In this document: positions 21,226 through 34,000 of the stretch, one piece after another | Position numbering within the stretch: position 1 is the stretch's first letter | Layout of the letters: each line of letters starts with the position of its first letter | Assembly: GCA_037447605.1 (NCBI GenBank) | Contig: CM074806.1 | Coordinates: 1,081,784-1,145,783 of the forward strand | Source: Zygnema circumcarinatum | Taxonomy: Eukaryota > Streptophyta > Zygnematophyceae > Zygnematales > Zygnemataceae | Direction: 5' to 3' | Length of the DNA stretch: 64,000 bases | Notes under the pieces: generated by a model | Database searches by the model: none | Seen by the model: only the letters and a program-made list of their open reading frames with translations | What the model was told of the DNA's origin: nothing | Translations under genes and position numbers: made by a program

Positions 21226-23514
21226 GGCCTACTCTTGAAACACCAACACCCTTCTTGAAAGTAGAGTGTAAACAGTGAGCCACCTAACCTTACCCTCGCC
21301 ACCTACACTTACTCGACCTCATGAAAAAAAAAGAGCGCCGAGCTCAGAATAGTCCTGGACCCTCCCTTACAACAACATAACATGAACCCCAACCAATTTG
21401 AAACAGCATGCCCTCCCTCCTCAGAGTCCGACAGCAGCAGTCCCAGCCGACCCCCTCAGCCAGCTGTCACACAATTAACGGCGCAGCTCTTACGCCTTGA
21501 AAACCGCAGCCAAAAGGTCGGCCGGGCCTCAGCCGCCATGGACCACAGCTCCCGCCTTGGGAGAGAACGCCGCCATGACGTCTGCAACCTCCAGTGGGAG
21601 CGCGAGGGAGAGAGAGTGAGAGGGAGGGAGGGAGGAAGCTGCTCCCCCACCAAGTCCACCACTCCCAGCGGTTGTACGGCGCGGTTGGTGTCTTTAGCAC
21701 CGTACGACCGATTATGTACGATAGCGTACGCATTCACGCTGTACGGTAAGTAGGATGGCCCGCGTTATAAATTCCGAATAAAATATATATTTTACAACGG
21801 GTTTAAAAGTAGTAATATATTGCAAAGTAAAACACTTTATTACATATATTATAACCACTCTTTTTGAACAATTAACGACCGTACGACCGTACTCGTACGG
21901 TCGTACGGTCGTACCATACCAAAATTAGGTCGTTTTGGCGTTGTCGTTGCGAAATGCGTCCGTCTGGTTCTTCAAATAGGGGAGATCCCCTAAATATCGT
22001 AAATAGCTTATTTATGTAAGATTTTGAGATTAGTTTACGTGATTTCAACTTAAATACCACACAAGCCCCAAAAAAGCATTTTTTTGGTTAAAAACAAAAA
22101 GGAAATGAATTGCATTTGCAACCACGATAGCAATGATGTATATGAACTTTACTTGTTGGTATAACAACATGGCTTTAGAAACTGGTGCAACCTTTTCGAC
22201 TCTTATAGATTGGTAAATATTACCAATCAATTAGAACAACTGTGCATTTGGCAATCACAACATATAGTTGCTTATTCAAAAACCCAATTGCACGGAAACT
22301 TTGTAGATCCAATCCTAAGCTCTCTATTTCCTTTTCCATCCATCATTAATTACTCCAAGTATCACTTTAGAATCCATTATAGTCTTGAAATTTCCTCACA
22401 AAAACTCTATTCCAAATCATAACCTTTGAAATTCTAGGTGTAGTCACAAAAGAAAAACTGAAATAGGAACTAAAATTAGAAATGAAATGAAAAATGGTCT
22501 CACTCCCTTAGGAGTTTTAGGCTGAACAAGACAGCTATAGAAGTGATGCAAACTACTCGAGACCCTCGAAGAACGGTCAAACTATCAAACTGTTTGCAGT
22601 GAAGAATGCCTTCCAATGAAAAGTCTGTCAACCTCTTTCGAAACTGTCTTTCTCCCATCCAATTACTGAAAAATCAGACTCGACGGTAGCAGTGTTGGGA
22701 AATGATGAACGTCCGTACGTGCACGGTTTCGTCCGTACAGTCCATATTTACGTGTTTTTACAAAACCAAGTTAGGGGACAGTCCCCTATCTTAAGCCGAA
22801 ATCCCCTATTAGGGGGTCTCAGACTTAAACAAAACTTGGTAATCGTACAGCTTGGTAATTGGTAATCGTTTTTTAAGTCTGAGACCCCCTATTTGAAGAG
22901 CCTTGCTGCTCGTGCATCCGTACCGCATAATACCGTACAGTCGTTCAACCGTACGACCGTACGACCGTACATGTTGTAAAGGCGTTGTAAATTAATATAT
23001 ATCAGCCGTTATCTAGTCGTCACAATTGTAATAATATAATATATATTATATAGTCGTAACTAATCCATCCCTAACGGTAAGGCACAGATGTACGGATATC
23101 TGAGAGGATTGGTTGGAACCCACGGTTGGCTTTTTGGGCAAAAAAGGCGAAGGCTTCGCCCGAAGCCAGCCTAGATGGTATCGCAAGTGCGAGAGAGGGC
23201 CACGACTGGCCAATCCACAATGCGTTCACACGAGAACGAGGCGGCGTCGTTGTGTGCGTCGGCAGGGAGGCCTTGGGATGGGCGGTTAGCCGCGCCAGCT
23301 GGCGAGCGGGCGGCTATGGCCATGGCGCGCGGGAGGGAAGGGGAGGGGAGGGAGCCCTGAAGGGAGGGAGAGAGAGGGAGAGAGGGAGGGAGGAGGGGAG
23401 GGAGGGAGGGAGGGAGGGAGGGAGGGAGGGAGGGAGGGAGGAGGGGAGGGAGGGAGGGAGGCTTGCAAGGCAGGGCGGGGCGGGAGCGCTGGTGGAGGCG
23501 GAGAGGAGAGGGCG
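21226..23514. other. Intergenic region between divergent genes, mostly a hAT element
   Basis: Contains the PYRR promoter side (21226-21670), the hAT-like element (21751-23073) and, from 23330 to 23462, a long GGGA-rich purine tract that runs into the leader of the next gene. Repeated GTACGACCGTACG words occur at 21671-21750, 21886-21916 and 22930-22970. No coding frame is convincing. Confidence 0.7.
21751..23073. mobile_element. Non-autonomous hAT-like element with 8-bp target duplication
   Basis: The left end starts TAGGATGGCC and the right end finishes CCATCCCTA, a short terminal inverted repeat of hAT type. It is flanked by a perfect 8-bp direct repeat, ACGGTAAG, at 21743-21750 and 23074-23081, the target-site duplication length of hAT transposases. 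The interior of about 1.3 kb has no transposase frame. It includes GTACGACCGTAC repeats and a nested inverted repeat around 22793-22892 (GGGGGTCTCAGACTTAA and its complement). Confidence 0.85.
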
Positions 23515-26500
23515 ATGGCGATGGGGCAGCGGCCATGGAGGACGCGGCTGTGGAGTGTCGTGGCTGTGCTCGCACTCAGTGGGCTGCAAGCGGACGCAGG
23601 ACATTCATGTACGCTCATTTGTGCTTTGTTACGCCGTATGGTTCGGTTGAAGGCTCCTGCCACCGCGCTGCAGACAGAAGTTGAACTGGGCCCGGCATGC
23701 GGCATGGAATGGATTCCCCACAAAGTGTGGCTTAGTCCACATTCCGTTTGATGTTGGATTGCGCGTAAATCGATCTTACTGCATGTGATGTTCTCTTTGA
23801 GGATAGGGCGAAAAGGCATCCTATTGCTCAGCAAAGTAACGCCCGGATTTCACCATTTGACATTGTGTGAGCGCTGCCTCTGGCATGGCATAAAATACAA
23901 TTGGACATGACTTCCAGGCATCTTGGGAAAGGGGTCTTTACAGTGTGACACAGACATTTTTCTTTTGTGCCGTAGGACTACGAACAAGTATGGTGCTCTT
24001 GGATGATTTTTTTGTTTATTGGATCAGAAGCCAGTTCAGCTGTCGAGAAAGAGTAGGCTAGTCCATACTGATTATGGAATTTAGGTTTGTCCACTTCCTT
24101 CAGTTTGAATGTTGCAGTTCAACATTGCTTTGAAGTGAACACCTCGCTTCGACTCCAAATGATTCAACTGGTTGTATAGTGTTGACATCTAAGTAGGGAT
24201 GGCCCGGTTTTAAAAGTGGGCAATTAACAATTATTAACAAACGTGTTTTAGAGTTTTCAAACACTTTTAAAACGGGCGTACGACCGTTTGAAAATATGTT
24301 TTATAAAACGGCCAAATCTTTAAACCTTAAAGTTTGAATTTTAAAGTCGAGGCTGTGTTAAAATAGCCATCCCTACACCTAAGTAGGGTTCAAGTTAGGT
24401 GTGAAATCAAACCAGAGCATGAACATTGGTCACGAACTTACGCTTCAGAAAGAAACTAAATAGACTAGGTTGTCTAGGGGAGTCTTCCACTTGCATCTTC
24501 ACTAAGACGAATCTTGAGGGCTATAACTGGAATGAATCGTACCCATTTTTTGTGAACCAATGCAATGTGGAGTAGCTAAACCTTCTCCAAAGTAAAGCAA
24601 ATTGCCTACACAGCAGTTGTAGTTGAACTAAAGCTATCTCTGGCACTCTTGTGAAGCAAGGGAAGATTAACTAATCGTGGACTTCCATTTGACTGCCTTT
24701 GTGACTGCTCCCAGTAAATTTTCATGGTTTTTTTTCAACCTTAAAATGCATTGTTCTGTTTGCCCCCAGGTAATGTGACAGCTTTGTATTGACCTGTGTG
24801 TGTTGTCATTCCCTTTCTCATGCTTTGGATTTCTAATGTGAGCATGATTGGCTGTACGATCCCTCCCGTAGTTGACCTATCATCTGGTCACGTTCTGAGC
24901 CCGGAAGAATTGGAGAATGATGTCTTGGCTGAATCATAATTGGTCACTCCATAACGAGTCTTTCCTATCACATTGTCTTCTGCTTTCATTTCAGCCTATC
25001 GCAGTAGTCCACATTCTTCTAATTAATAAAGATGAAGTCGATCTGTCGATGAACCAGATGGTCGGCAGTAAGCACTTTTTCGCAAGCTGCTCCTCTTGTG
25101 TGAGCTTGAATTTTGAGTAGGCCTTACAACTTGCACGTAGCTGTTTAGCGAACACAGGCATATATGCCAGTGCCTTACTCAGGCTTCTTTGTTGCCGCTA
25201 CCCTGTAATTTACAGATTCCAAGCATATACCAGTGAACCCTGCTTTAGATGCTTGGGAGTTTATCACAACCTGGGACCTACCTCTGCCTTACCTTGGCAA
25301 TACTGTGACAGCTGCAACCATTATGATGAATGCCTCCCTTGTCACGCAATATGAGGAACGAGAAGACCGTGACAATATCGTGGTGGACATTCTCGGACAA
25401 GGTCCTATTCCATGGTCCATATCTCGTTTCAATCGTGGAGATCTTTCACCTCGCATACAGCCAAGGTTTGTAGTCAGCTCAGATTTGGATATAAAGTGGT
25501 GTTTTCAAAGCTGTATTGCAAAGAAAGCACCTCAGTGCGTGACAGTTGGTTGCTCAGTTGGGGAAAATCAGCAAATGTCCTACAATACAGAAAAAGGCTC
25601 TGGTGGTTAAGAGCATCAGCGAACATGAGTACTTTTGGTTCGCATGCGAAGTAAAAGGGAAAACGTGCTTAGTTGTAGTGAATGGAGTAGGGTGTTTTCC
25701 ATTCACTCACTGGAATCAAACAAATCTTACGCAGTCAACATCTTCGCGTAATATGGGTGGAGGGCTGAAACTGTTTTCAGGCATCCATACGCCCAAAGGA
25801 ATCTGGGTGTGCCTGCAGACGGGCATGTGGGGTTCTATGCTTCTGGTGCAATGGACTTCTCAGCGCAGGTAACCACATACTGCAAGCTATATTGTGCTAT
25901 TCAATGTGGTGTAGTTTGCTGCATTTGTTCTTTCTAGGAAGTTACGTCTGCCAGGTGACGATGATTTACTTGAAGTGTATTGGGCCAGGCATGGAGACCG
26001 GATCCATTGGCAGGGGTGCTCCTTGCATCCGTTGCGCAGAATGGCCAACAGTGGAATGACACGAGTCCACGGTTCTATGGCACTGTGGTACGTTTTTCGC
26101 ATCCGTTGGTTTGTGTTGGGTCCTTTGGTCTCGTTTCAAATGTGTGAGCTAGTTTACATCAGAAGCCAGTGCATAGTTTTTGTACATGCAGCTCCAACTC
26201 TTGCCACTTCTGTGAAAACTCGACACACGTAACCGACACAATATGTCCAAAAGTTGATGGTTTCGCTGGTAACTGTTTGTCGTTCAGCTCACTCCAAAGA
26301 ATGACTCCACAAACCGATTGTTCTCATCTGGTGGTTAAGTTGACTGTGGATATGGAAGTACCCTAGTTTAGATCCATTCTCTGGCTACATAGTCCCCAAA
26401 ACTTACTCTGTCATTGTTGCGTTGGTTGCCGAGGAGGGCAGCTGTTCCTTGGTCTAAAGCTGATAGTACATTATTCTCAGGCTTGAGCTAATAAGGCGAT

Positions 26501-29500
26501 GTTGTTAGTGAATTCAATGGTGGTCTTTTTCTCGAAAGTGTACCTTCCACTGGACACTACAATTAATAAGGAATGGCATTTCTTTTTTAAGGTCATGTTG
26601 GGCCAGCTTACGGCTATAATGTATTTTATTCAGCTGCATATGACAGTGCCCTTTAGGAATTGCTCGCAGTTAACTACTTGAACCGAAGGAATGAGCATGT
26701 ATGTTTCTAAACTTATGTCATAGTCTGACCAAGTGGAATTCATTCCAACAGAACGGGGAAGGTACAACTTTTTGTCCAAGAGCCCTTATCGAACCGATTT
26801 TTCACCTTTTCTGCATAGGGGAATGTTTCTGCAGGCATGCGTGACCAATTCCGAGGGATTTGGGTACAGGTATGCTTTCCTTTTATCACTCTTTCTGCTG
26901 CGCTGAAAAAAGTGAAACTTTGCGTGCTTGGCTGCTGGTAGCATCCATAGATCCATTTTCGCGTGTCAGTCAGCTGAGCTGGGAATGAAGCTAATTCGAC
27001 AGTCTTGAATGGGATCTGCCTTTGCTGCAGCATGACAACAGGAACGTTTGGGCATGATGATCCGAACCTTGATGGTAAAGCTAAACATTCAGCGCCATAG
27101 TCCAACCACTGAGTTTTTGCTGCCCCTTTTAGGTGTCTTTTAATTGCTGATTTGCAAGGAAATATGCAGAAACCCTGTGTACGGCGTGGAATCTGTTCAG
27201 TACTTACCTCGCTCGTGTATTAGTTTGCTCTGCATGCCGCCACTCGATTGTTCCCTATCCACTCACAACACACTCATGGGTGCATTGCATTTGGTGGCGA
27301 ACTGTGAGCAGTTTCTGTAGGAAAGGCAGGGCAGGCGGGGGAAGCCAACATTGACGTGGCTATAGCATGGTTTCCATACGACCAAGGTGGGTTCACTGCA
27401 AGCCTTCTTCATTGCCTATCTTTGATTCTCTAAGCTGATTAGATTGCTAATATTTAACGACGCAGAACCTTTCAAAACTCAACCACTGATCAGTTTGTAA
27501 GTACAAGTTTCACACTAGTCTTGCAGCTTAAGGGAGATAGGGAGTGGGGGGGCAGGCTGGATAGCAGGATACCTCGATCAACCTCAGCGGGACATTTATT
27601 CTCCTCCGCAATGGCAGTTCATTGGATCCCATTCTTCCTTGCTTCCCGAGAATGCAGGGGATGTTGTGAAATGGGGAGAGCATGGAGCATCCCTCAAGCT
27701 TCCTGGGATAGACCCATCTAAGGATGGAATGCTATTCACCACATCGTGAGACAAAGTTATCTTTAAGCCCTCGGTTGTGAAAGAGCAGATGAAATTGTTT
27801 GTTCCCAGCTAACAGAAGCATAGGAACGATCGGCTTAAACGATGGAAGTGTTGGGGCACGGGAGCAGGACTGATCCAAGCAAGGAGAACAATAATGTCAA
27901 CACAGTTGCGATATATACAAAGAGAAGGCAAGGAAAGCATGGTCTTTTGGGATCCCTATCTGGCTGGCGACATGTGTGCTTTGGAATTTTTGCCTGATTT
28001 TAGTATGTGACGTGTGAGTGCAGGGCGAAGGAATGGCGGGTTCAACAGCGAGAAGATAGCACTGACGATCCGACGCAGTTGGTGAAACCTACTCAGATGA
28101 TGTTCGCGTTTGTTTTTGTGCCATGGACGGCGGGAGGGTGAGGTCCCATTAATCGACTCATAAACCACATTGCAGTTGCTGAAACACTCAAGAATTTGTT
28201 TCACTGGCAGGATGCAGTTCGACCAGTCTGAGCTAATCTCCTTATTCAGCAGGCACAACAGGGCTCAAAGAGTTTTCCTAAATCAGGGAAAGTGGGAGAG
28301 GGTGGAGAAATTTCAGGCTTATTGGCGGCAATATTGATGGCTTGTCTGGTCGTATCCTTAATGGACGTGGCCCCTTTAGAATGATACGCCGACAAGTGGG
28401 AGAGTATGAGCTAACCGTTGGTGGACCACATGAAGCAGAGTGGGGAAATGACACCAAAACAGCGCAGTAAGTGAAATTTATAAGTCGATTGAGAATCTTA
28501 AAGGCAGCATGAAAGTACGACCACCAGCAATTTGTTTATGGACATGAACTGCCCTGAAATAGGACACGTTGGGGAGTTTTGCAGGGATGGCATGTTGCTG
28601 TTGCAGGTGATTATCAAGCATCTTTTGCGAACATGAACGAGCAAATTGTTGGAGCAGCATTTATTGGAGAGATGGGAAAGTTGTGACATTGCTTGTACCG
28701 AGGCTGTCCTTTCTGGAGTTGCTCATTTGGGTGCTTTTTTTTTTTTGGTTTCTCTGTGATTGTAATTCTGAACTTGAAAAGGAATATCAAAACAATCTTT
28801 CACAGAAAAAAAAAAAATATTCCCTCGTTAGCCGCCACGCATTCATACGATAAGCTGCCGATTTCTCACAGTTGCAGACATATATATGCGCCGACACAGA
28901 TGCTGTGCAGGTCTGACTTTTGGAATCTTTACTTTACTTTAGGTGATTGGACGTGACGATGTGAACCGCAAGTATGCTCAGCATGCGTTCCTGTCGTACA
29001 ACTATACGGATTCAGGCAGCATGATCATTGAAGCGCGACATTTAGTGAAGGCTGCAAATGGCAGCGAGGACTTTCCCTTAGTTGACTGCGGTAAGTTGAG
29101 GCTCCCCCCTCACCCCCCCCCACAAACACTCTCTCCTCTCTGTATTTCTTCCATTTCAATTGCCTCATCCCAATTCCCCCCTCCCTTGCTCTCTCCCCAA
29201 AACCCACTCCCTGTCCATCTTCCCTCTTCTGCTCCCTCTTCCTCTCTCCTCTCTATCTGCGTACCGACTCCTTCCGTATTCTCTTTCCTCTTTCGTGCTG
29301 CCCTCCGTCCTCGTTTTTTTTCCATTCTCCTGCTGTGGTGGTCTCCTCGATGTGCATGATGAATTTGGTCAAGTAATTGTTTCCTTTTAGAATTCTCTTT
29401 GTTGCTTGTTTACCGTGACTTTTCCAACTCTAAATTTGGCATCTTCAAATTTCGACAAATGAGCTTTGCTGCTGTATTGCAGACCTGTAGCTGTCGGTTA

Positions 29501-30075
29501 GAAGAAATGACTCGGGCTATGTATTGGGAGCAGATTTTTCCTTCGTTTGGGTGGACTTCAAGCACCCCTTGACGCCGGATATGAGCTCGTTCTCAGGTAC
29601 GGAAAGAGAATGTGCTGTGCTCTCTGCTGCCTTCAAGAAGAAACGAAAGAATGGGGTTTAGAGAGACCATTCTTTGTTTGCTTACAGGATCTCAAAAAGA
29701 GGTTTGGATTTTAGTGATGCGTCAAATAGTGGACTGATGCTTTGCTTACGGGAACTGTTCCACGTGATGCTGTTGTGGTTGCTTAATCCGACACAGGGAC
29801 TGCATGCATGCATGCATGGGGATAATGCTCCCTGCGTGATGCATGATGTGGTGAGTGCAGGTTATTTTATCGGGTCATCAACTGCTTTGCATTTCTGGAC
29901 TGGGTTTTTCGTCGCTTTCGCCATAATGCTGGCTGTGGGTGGTATAGCCGTGGGAATATTTATCTACATTAAGCGCCGAACAGAACAGTCCCCTTTTGCT
30001 ATGTTTCATGGAGAGGGAGACGTATCCGAGCTGGGGACCGATCTGCTTCGCTCCGATTTCAAGTTCAGTGAGTAG
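23515..30075 (+). CDS. Unassigned type I membrane glycoprotein, ~18 exons, ~678 aa
   Basis: Exons joining in phase: 23515-23608, 25216-25465, 25572-25733, 25781-25868, 25989-26087, 26288-26330, 26592-26645, 26752-26869, 27031-27074, 27321-27386, 27466-27496, 27527-27745, 28287-28466, 28504-28606, 28943-29090, 29491-29596 and 29861-30075. A further small exon is needed between 29090 and 29491 (29391-29407 fits, weakly). The product starts with a clear signal peptide (LWSVVAVLALSGLQADAG). It continues with a roughly 550-residue ectodomain carrying about nine N-glycosylation sequons and a few cysteines, then a single membrane segment (FVAFAIMLAVGGIAVGIFIY), KRR as stop-transfer, and a cytosolic tail of about 40 residues. 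I recognise no catalytic motif or known domain. It probably sits in the secretory pathway or plasma membrane. Intron 1 carries a hAT MITE. The gene is convergent with GPDH and divergent from PYRR. Confidence 0.65.
24194..24375. mobile_element. 182-bp hAT MITE in intron 1 of the membrane-protein gene
   Basis: The terminal inverted repeats are TAGGGATGGC and GCCATCCCTA. The flanks are CATCTAAG (24186-24193) and CACCTAAG (24376-24383), an 8-bp target duplication with one mismatch. The interior is AT-rich with an inner inverted repeat (TTTTAAAAGTG..CACTTTTAAAA). The ends match the 1.3-kb element at 21751-23073, so both probably answer to the same transposase. Confidence 0.88.
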
Positions 30076-31077
30076 AACCAAAAACAATCCGCTCGATTCC
30101 CTCAGGCTGCCTTCTGCATTTTAAAGGAGGAGCTGGTTACTGCGGTATGTCCCTGCATCTTCATCAAAGGAGCTTGCTACCGAAGGAGTTTTTCAGGCCC
30201 TCCTTCCCCTGAGGTGTTCAGGCTCTTTCCTTGATCAGTGACTGCATTCTCTCGCGCCTGAAGACGTGTGTAAAATACATACCCAATACCACCCATGTAT
30301 TCGTCATTTTCAACTTTTGGTTCGTATAATTTGTGAGAAGTCAAGAGATGTTGGCTCTTCCTATGTCGGTGGAGTATTTGGAAGCTCAACCGTTCTATGG
30401 ATCAGTAACCTAGCGTTGATCATGCATGTCTCCCTAGTTAATGTCGATAGGTGATGTAGAATGCCCTTTGAATATGTTCTAAGCTTTTGCTGGGTAAAAA
30501 AATGACCGACCGTAGAGCTTCCGTAGCATTCAGGGGTAGGAACCGATTACTGCAATTCGACCTTTCTTGACTTTGTATTATATTCACTTCACGTCTACTT
30601 TTTGTTGTTTTCATTTTTTCTTTTGGACGCTCTTCATGTTGTGAGCTTTGTCATTGGAGTCCATTGTTTTCAGCTTAATGTCATGTATTCCTGAGAAGAA
30701 AAATGAGGGACTCAGGCCGCGTCTCCGACAATACAACAAGCATAAGCGTAAGACTGTGTGAAAAGTACAAGATTCTTTTTCTGCAAACCTCAACTGAGAA
30801 AAACGGAGAAAACCTTAACTGGCTGTAAAGGTACACAGAGCACACATAACTGACCACTATTTCTATATTCATCGATTCTACAAAAAAGAAGACGTTCTAC
30901 AAGAGGAAAACTGCACGCAGACCCTAAATGGAATTTACAGCAGCTACGTTGTGTCCTTTTTTTTTTTTTTTTTTTTTTTTTCCTTTTGGAGAGAGTGGAA
31001 GTGGGGGAGGGGGGGGGGAGGGGGGGGGGGTAGGGGAGGGGGTGGCAATCTACCTCCTATGTGTAAGGGCAAAGTAA
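30076..31077. other. Convergent intergenic region
   Basis: 3' flanks of the membrane-protein gene and GPDH. A T run at about 30958-30981 is followed by a G-rich tract at 31000-31042. I see no further gene. Confidence 0.6.
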
Positions 31078-34000
31078 TTACATTGGGGGCTCTAGGAGGT
31101 GTCCCAGGAAGTTTTGGACCGGCAGGACGAGCCTCAAGCGGGGGTCGTAGGAATCCTGGTCGCGCAGACTGTTCAGAATGGCACACGGCTCAGAGTCTCT
31201 GCAAAACCAAAACCAAAACTTGTTCAAAACCAGAACTACGACTAATTACAACATTAGACCGGGCCAGGTGTTACAGAGGACCCCTCCCCTCCCTTCCCCG
31301 CCCCTCCCTTCCCATTCCCTCCCCTCCCCTCCCCTCCCCCTCCCTCCTGGAGGAGAGGGAGAGGGAGCAGGCGGGAGGGTGCTCACCGCGTGTGCAGAAT
31401 TCGGTGGAGGCAGCGCAGGATGGGGCAGAGCTCCAAGGGGGTCACCTTCTCCCCCGTCACAGGATGGGGGATGGCCGCCGGGGCGGTGCTCAGAAGCGCA
31501 TGGAACGCTGCTACGGCAGAAACTCCCTACAAGAAAGGTCCCACGAAAGAACTCGCACGCACTTTCAGAAAATCAAACTGAAAACGCTGTTTGCAGATTT
31601 ACCCCAAAAGTCCCTAAAACCCTTAAAAATAAACAAACATGAAAGCGTTCAGAACTCTCCCGGAGGTTTCTTTCTTTTCAGAAATGGAGCTTGCTCACCT
31701 GAATAAGGCCCTTCCCCCGCACGTTGTCCCCCATGTCCAAAGTGATCTTCCCCGCGGCGAGCTGCTGTCCGTACCAACTGTTCCTCCCCTTGAGCAGAGT
31801 CACATACGTGTCCGCGAGGAGAGGCCCCGCCAGCTCCTCCGGCTGCGGGGCCAACAGGTGAGTGATAAATATCATCTCCGAGGTCGCGTGGGCGAAGTAG
31901 AGGGCCTTGCTTGTAGCGCTCTCTTGGGTAAGGCCCGCCACAAGGCCTGCTGCTTCAAAGCCATCGTTAGAGTGAGCCGGATTGGGCGACTACTGGCCAC
32001 TGTCATGGAGAGAATGGGAAGCAGTTGAAGAGAAGGATGGAGAAGGGGAAGCAGTTGAACAGGGGCATGGAGAGAAGGGGAAGCAGTTGAACAGAGGCAT
32101 GGAGAGAAGGGGAAGCAGTTGAACAGGGGCATGGAGAGAAGGGGAAGCAGTTGAACAGAGGCATGGAGAAGGGGAAGCAGTTGAACAGAAGCATGGAGAA
32201 GGGGAAGCAGTTGAACAGAAGCATGGAGAAGGGGAAGCAGTTGAACAGAAGCATGGAGAAGGGCGGAGTGAGGCTGAAGGCTATGGAAACTGGACCTGCT
32301 CCAATAGCGTATACGTTCTTGAGGCCTCCCATTACTTCATGAGTCACGAGGTCGCTGTTGTCCCACACTATGAAGTGTGGCTGCTGGAAAAACTCTGCCA
32401 GTGGTTTCCGCCACTTGGCAGATCCACAGAGTCGCGCATTCGCATATTCACGCTTGTAGATTTCCGCTGCAATGTTGGGACCTCCCAAGTAGAGAAGATT
32501 CTCGAGTGGTATTCCCGCTAGAGAGGAGGAGAAAGAGCCACTGGTAGAGATGGTCAATGAGTGAGCAATCTTAATCTTATCTTAGTTTTTAGCTTGATAT
32601 TGGAATCTGAAGACTTTAGCAGAAGTCGCCACTTTGAGATGTGAAGGTGCGAGGACTTACTAGCTTGGTGGATCATAAGGGTAGGAGTCAACATATGTGG
32701 CTTTGGCCCAAGCACTGTCTCCACCCCCTTTGCCAGCGAAACCACGAGGGCGGGAGCCCTCCGTCTCTCCCTCCATGTTCTTCCTATCTGCAGAAAAACG
32801 GCTTTCGTTTCTGTTGATGGCAAGCCATTCACCACAATGTCGGCGTCCCACACAGCCTCCTGCAGATTGGTCACCACATTCAGAGGAGATAGTGGTGTCT
32901 CCGCCATGTTCACACAGAATCCATCTCTGCAAAGACAGGAGACAAAGGCAAGAAGAAAACAAGGCACATAAACAAAGAGAGATCAAGACGAGAGGGAGTC
33001 AGATTTTCGTATTGACAGCAATAAAATCAAGGGGGCTGACTTAGGAAAGGAAGAAAGGAAAGAAGCCCACCTGAGCACCTCATCAGCATATAGTACTCTC
33101 TCCCCCAGCCTTGCCTCCACATACTTTAGGAAGGCACAGTCGTGAACAAGGCGGCGGAGAACGTCTTCGCTTCCTGTGATGATATTGAAGAGGGAGCGGG
33201 CGAAGTCCGGATCTAAAACTCGATTTGGTCGCCGCCAAATACGCACTGTCACCTTGTCAGTCATGGAGCCATAAGCGTCCTGATAGAGCAGAAGGGAGGG
33301 GAGCGGGAGGAGGGTGNNNNNNNNNNGGGAGGGGGAGAGGGAGAGAGGGAGAGAGAGAAGGGAAGTTTGAGGACCTCCCTATAGCCTTCTCAACTTTGTC
33401 ATATTCTTTTCTTTTTAGAATCTGCTTCACGAGGCTGGACATTTTGCACTTTCTAGGACTGTCACAGAATCTATGTGACTCTTGGTTAAGACCGGATGTG
33501 AAGTCCCCATCGTTTTTCAAACGAAAAGAAAGATAGATATCAGCAAGGGAAAAAAGGAATAAGGGGAAAAGGTGACGATGTTCAAGTTATTTGTAGGGCT
33601 ATCAATATGCTGTCTCAAAATGTACATCAAGAAACATAGGGGACTAGACAGGGATAAAGAATAAAAGAATAGGGAGGAAGGTGCAAGAAGCACGTCATGT
33701 AGAAGGTGTTCCAGCGTTTCTGGAAAAGCTATTATTAGCTAAAAACGGGGTGCAAAAGATAATCCGAAAGAAAACTTGAATACACGTTGTCCTTAGTGAT
33801 AATAGTATAGAGTCGCTAATTTTTCTAATAAAAAATCGTAACCAGTCTGTCACTCAAGTTGCTCCTTACAGACAAATTTCACTTTCTGACTTAAAAAAAA
33901 AAAAAAAAAACACATGAAGTATTCTAGCCTAATCGAACGTATTGAATATCCCAAGTCATTTGAGATTATAGGGAATGCAAAAAATTAAGAGTCCGAGTCT

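Noticed and set aside
23126-23834. Glycine/arginine/glutamate or proline/serine-rich frames over the GGGA tract
   Set aside because: Low-complexity frames on both strands of a purine tract; the real start of the gene here is 23515.
32003-32557. Frame with FNCFPFS repeats fused to GPDH exon 4
   Set aside because: Read-through of exon 4 into the minisatellite intron; the donor at 32296/32295 and the next exon restore the conserved protein.
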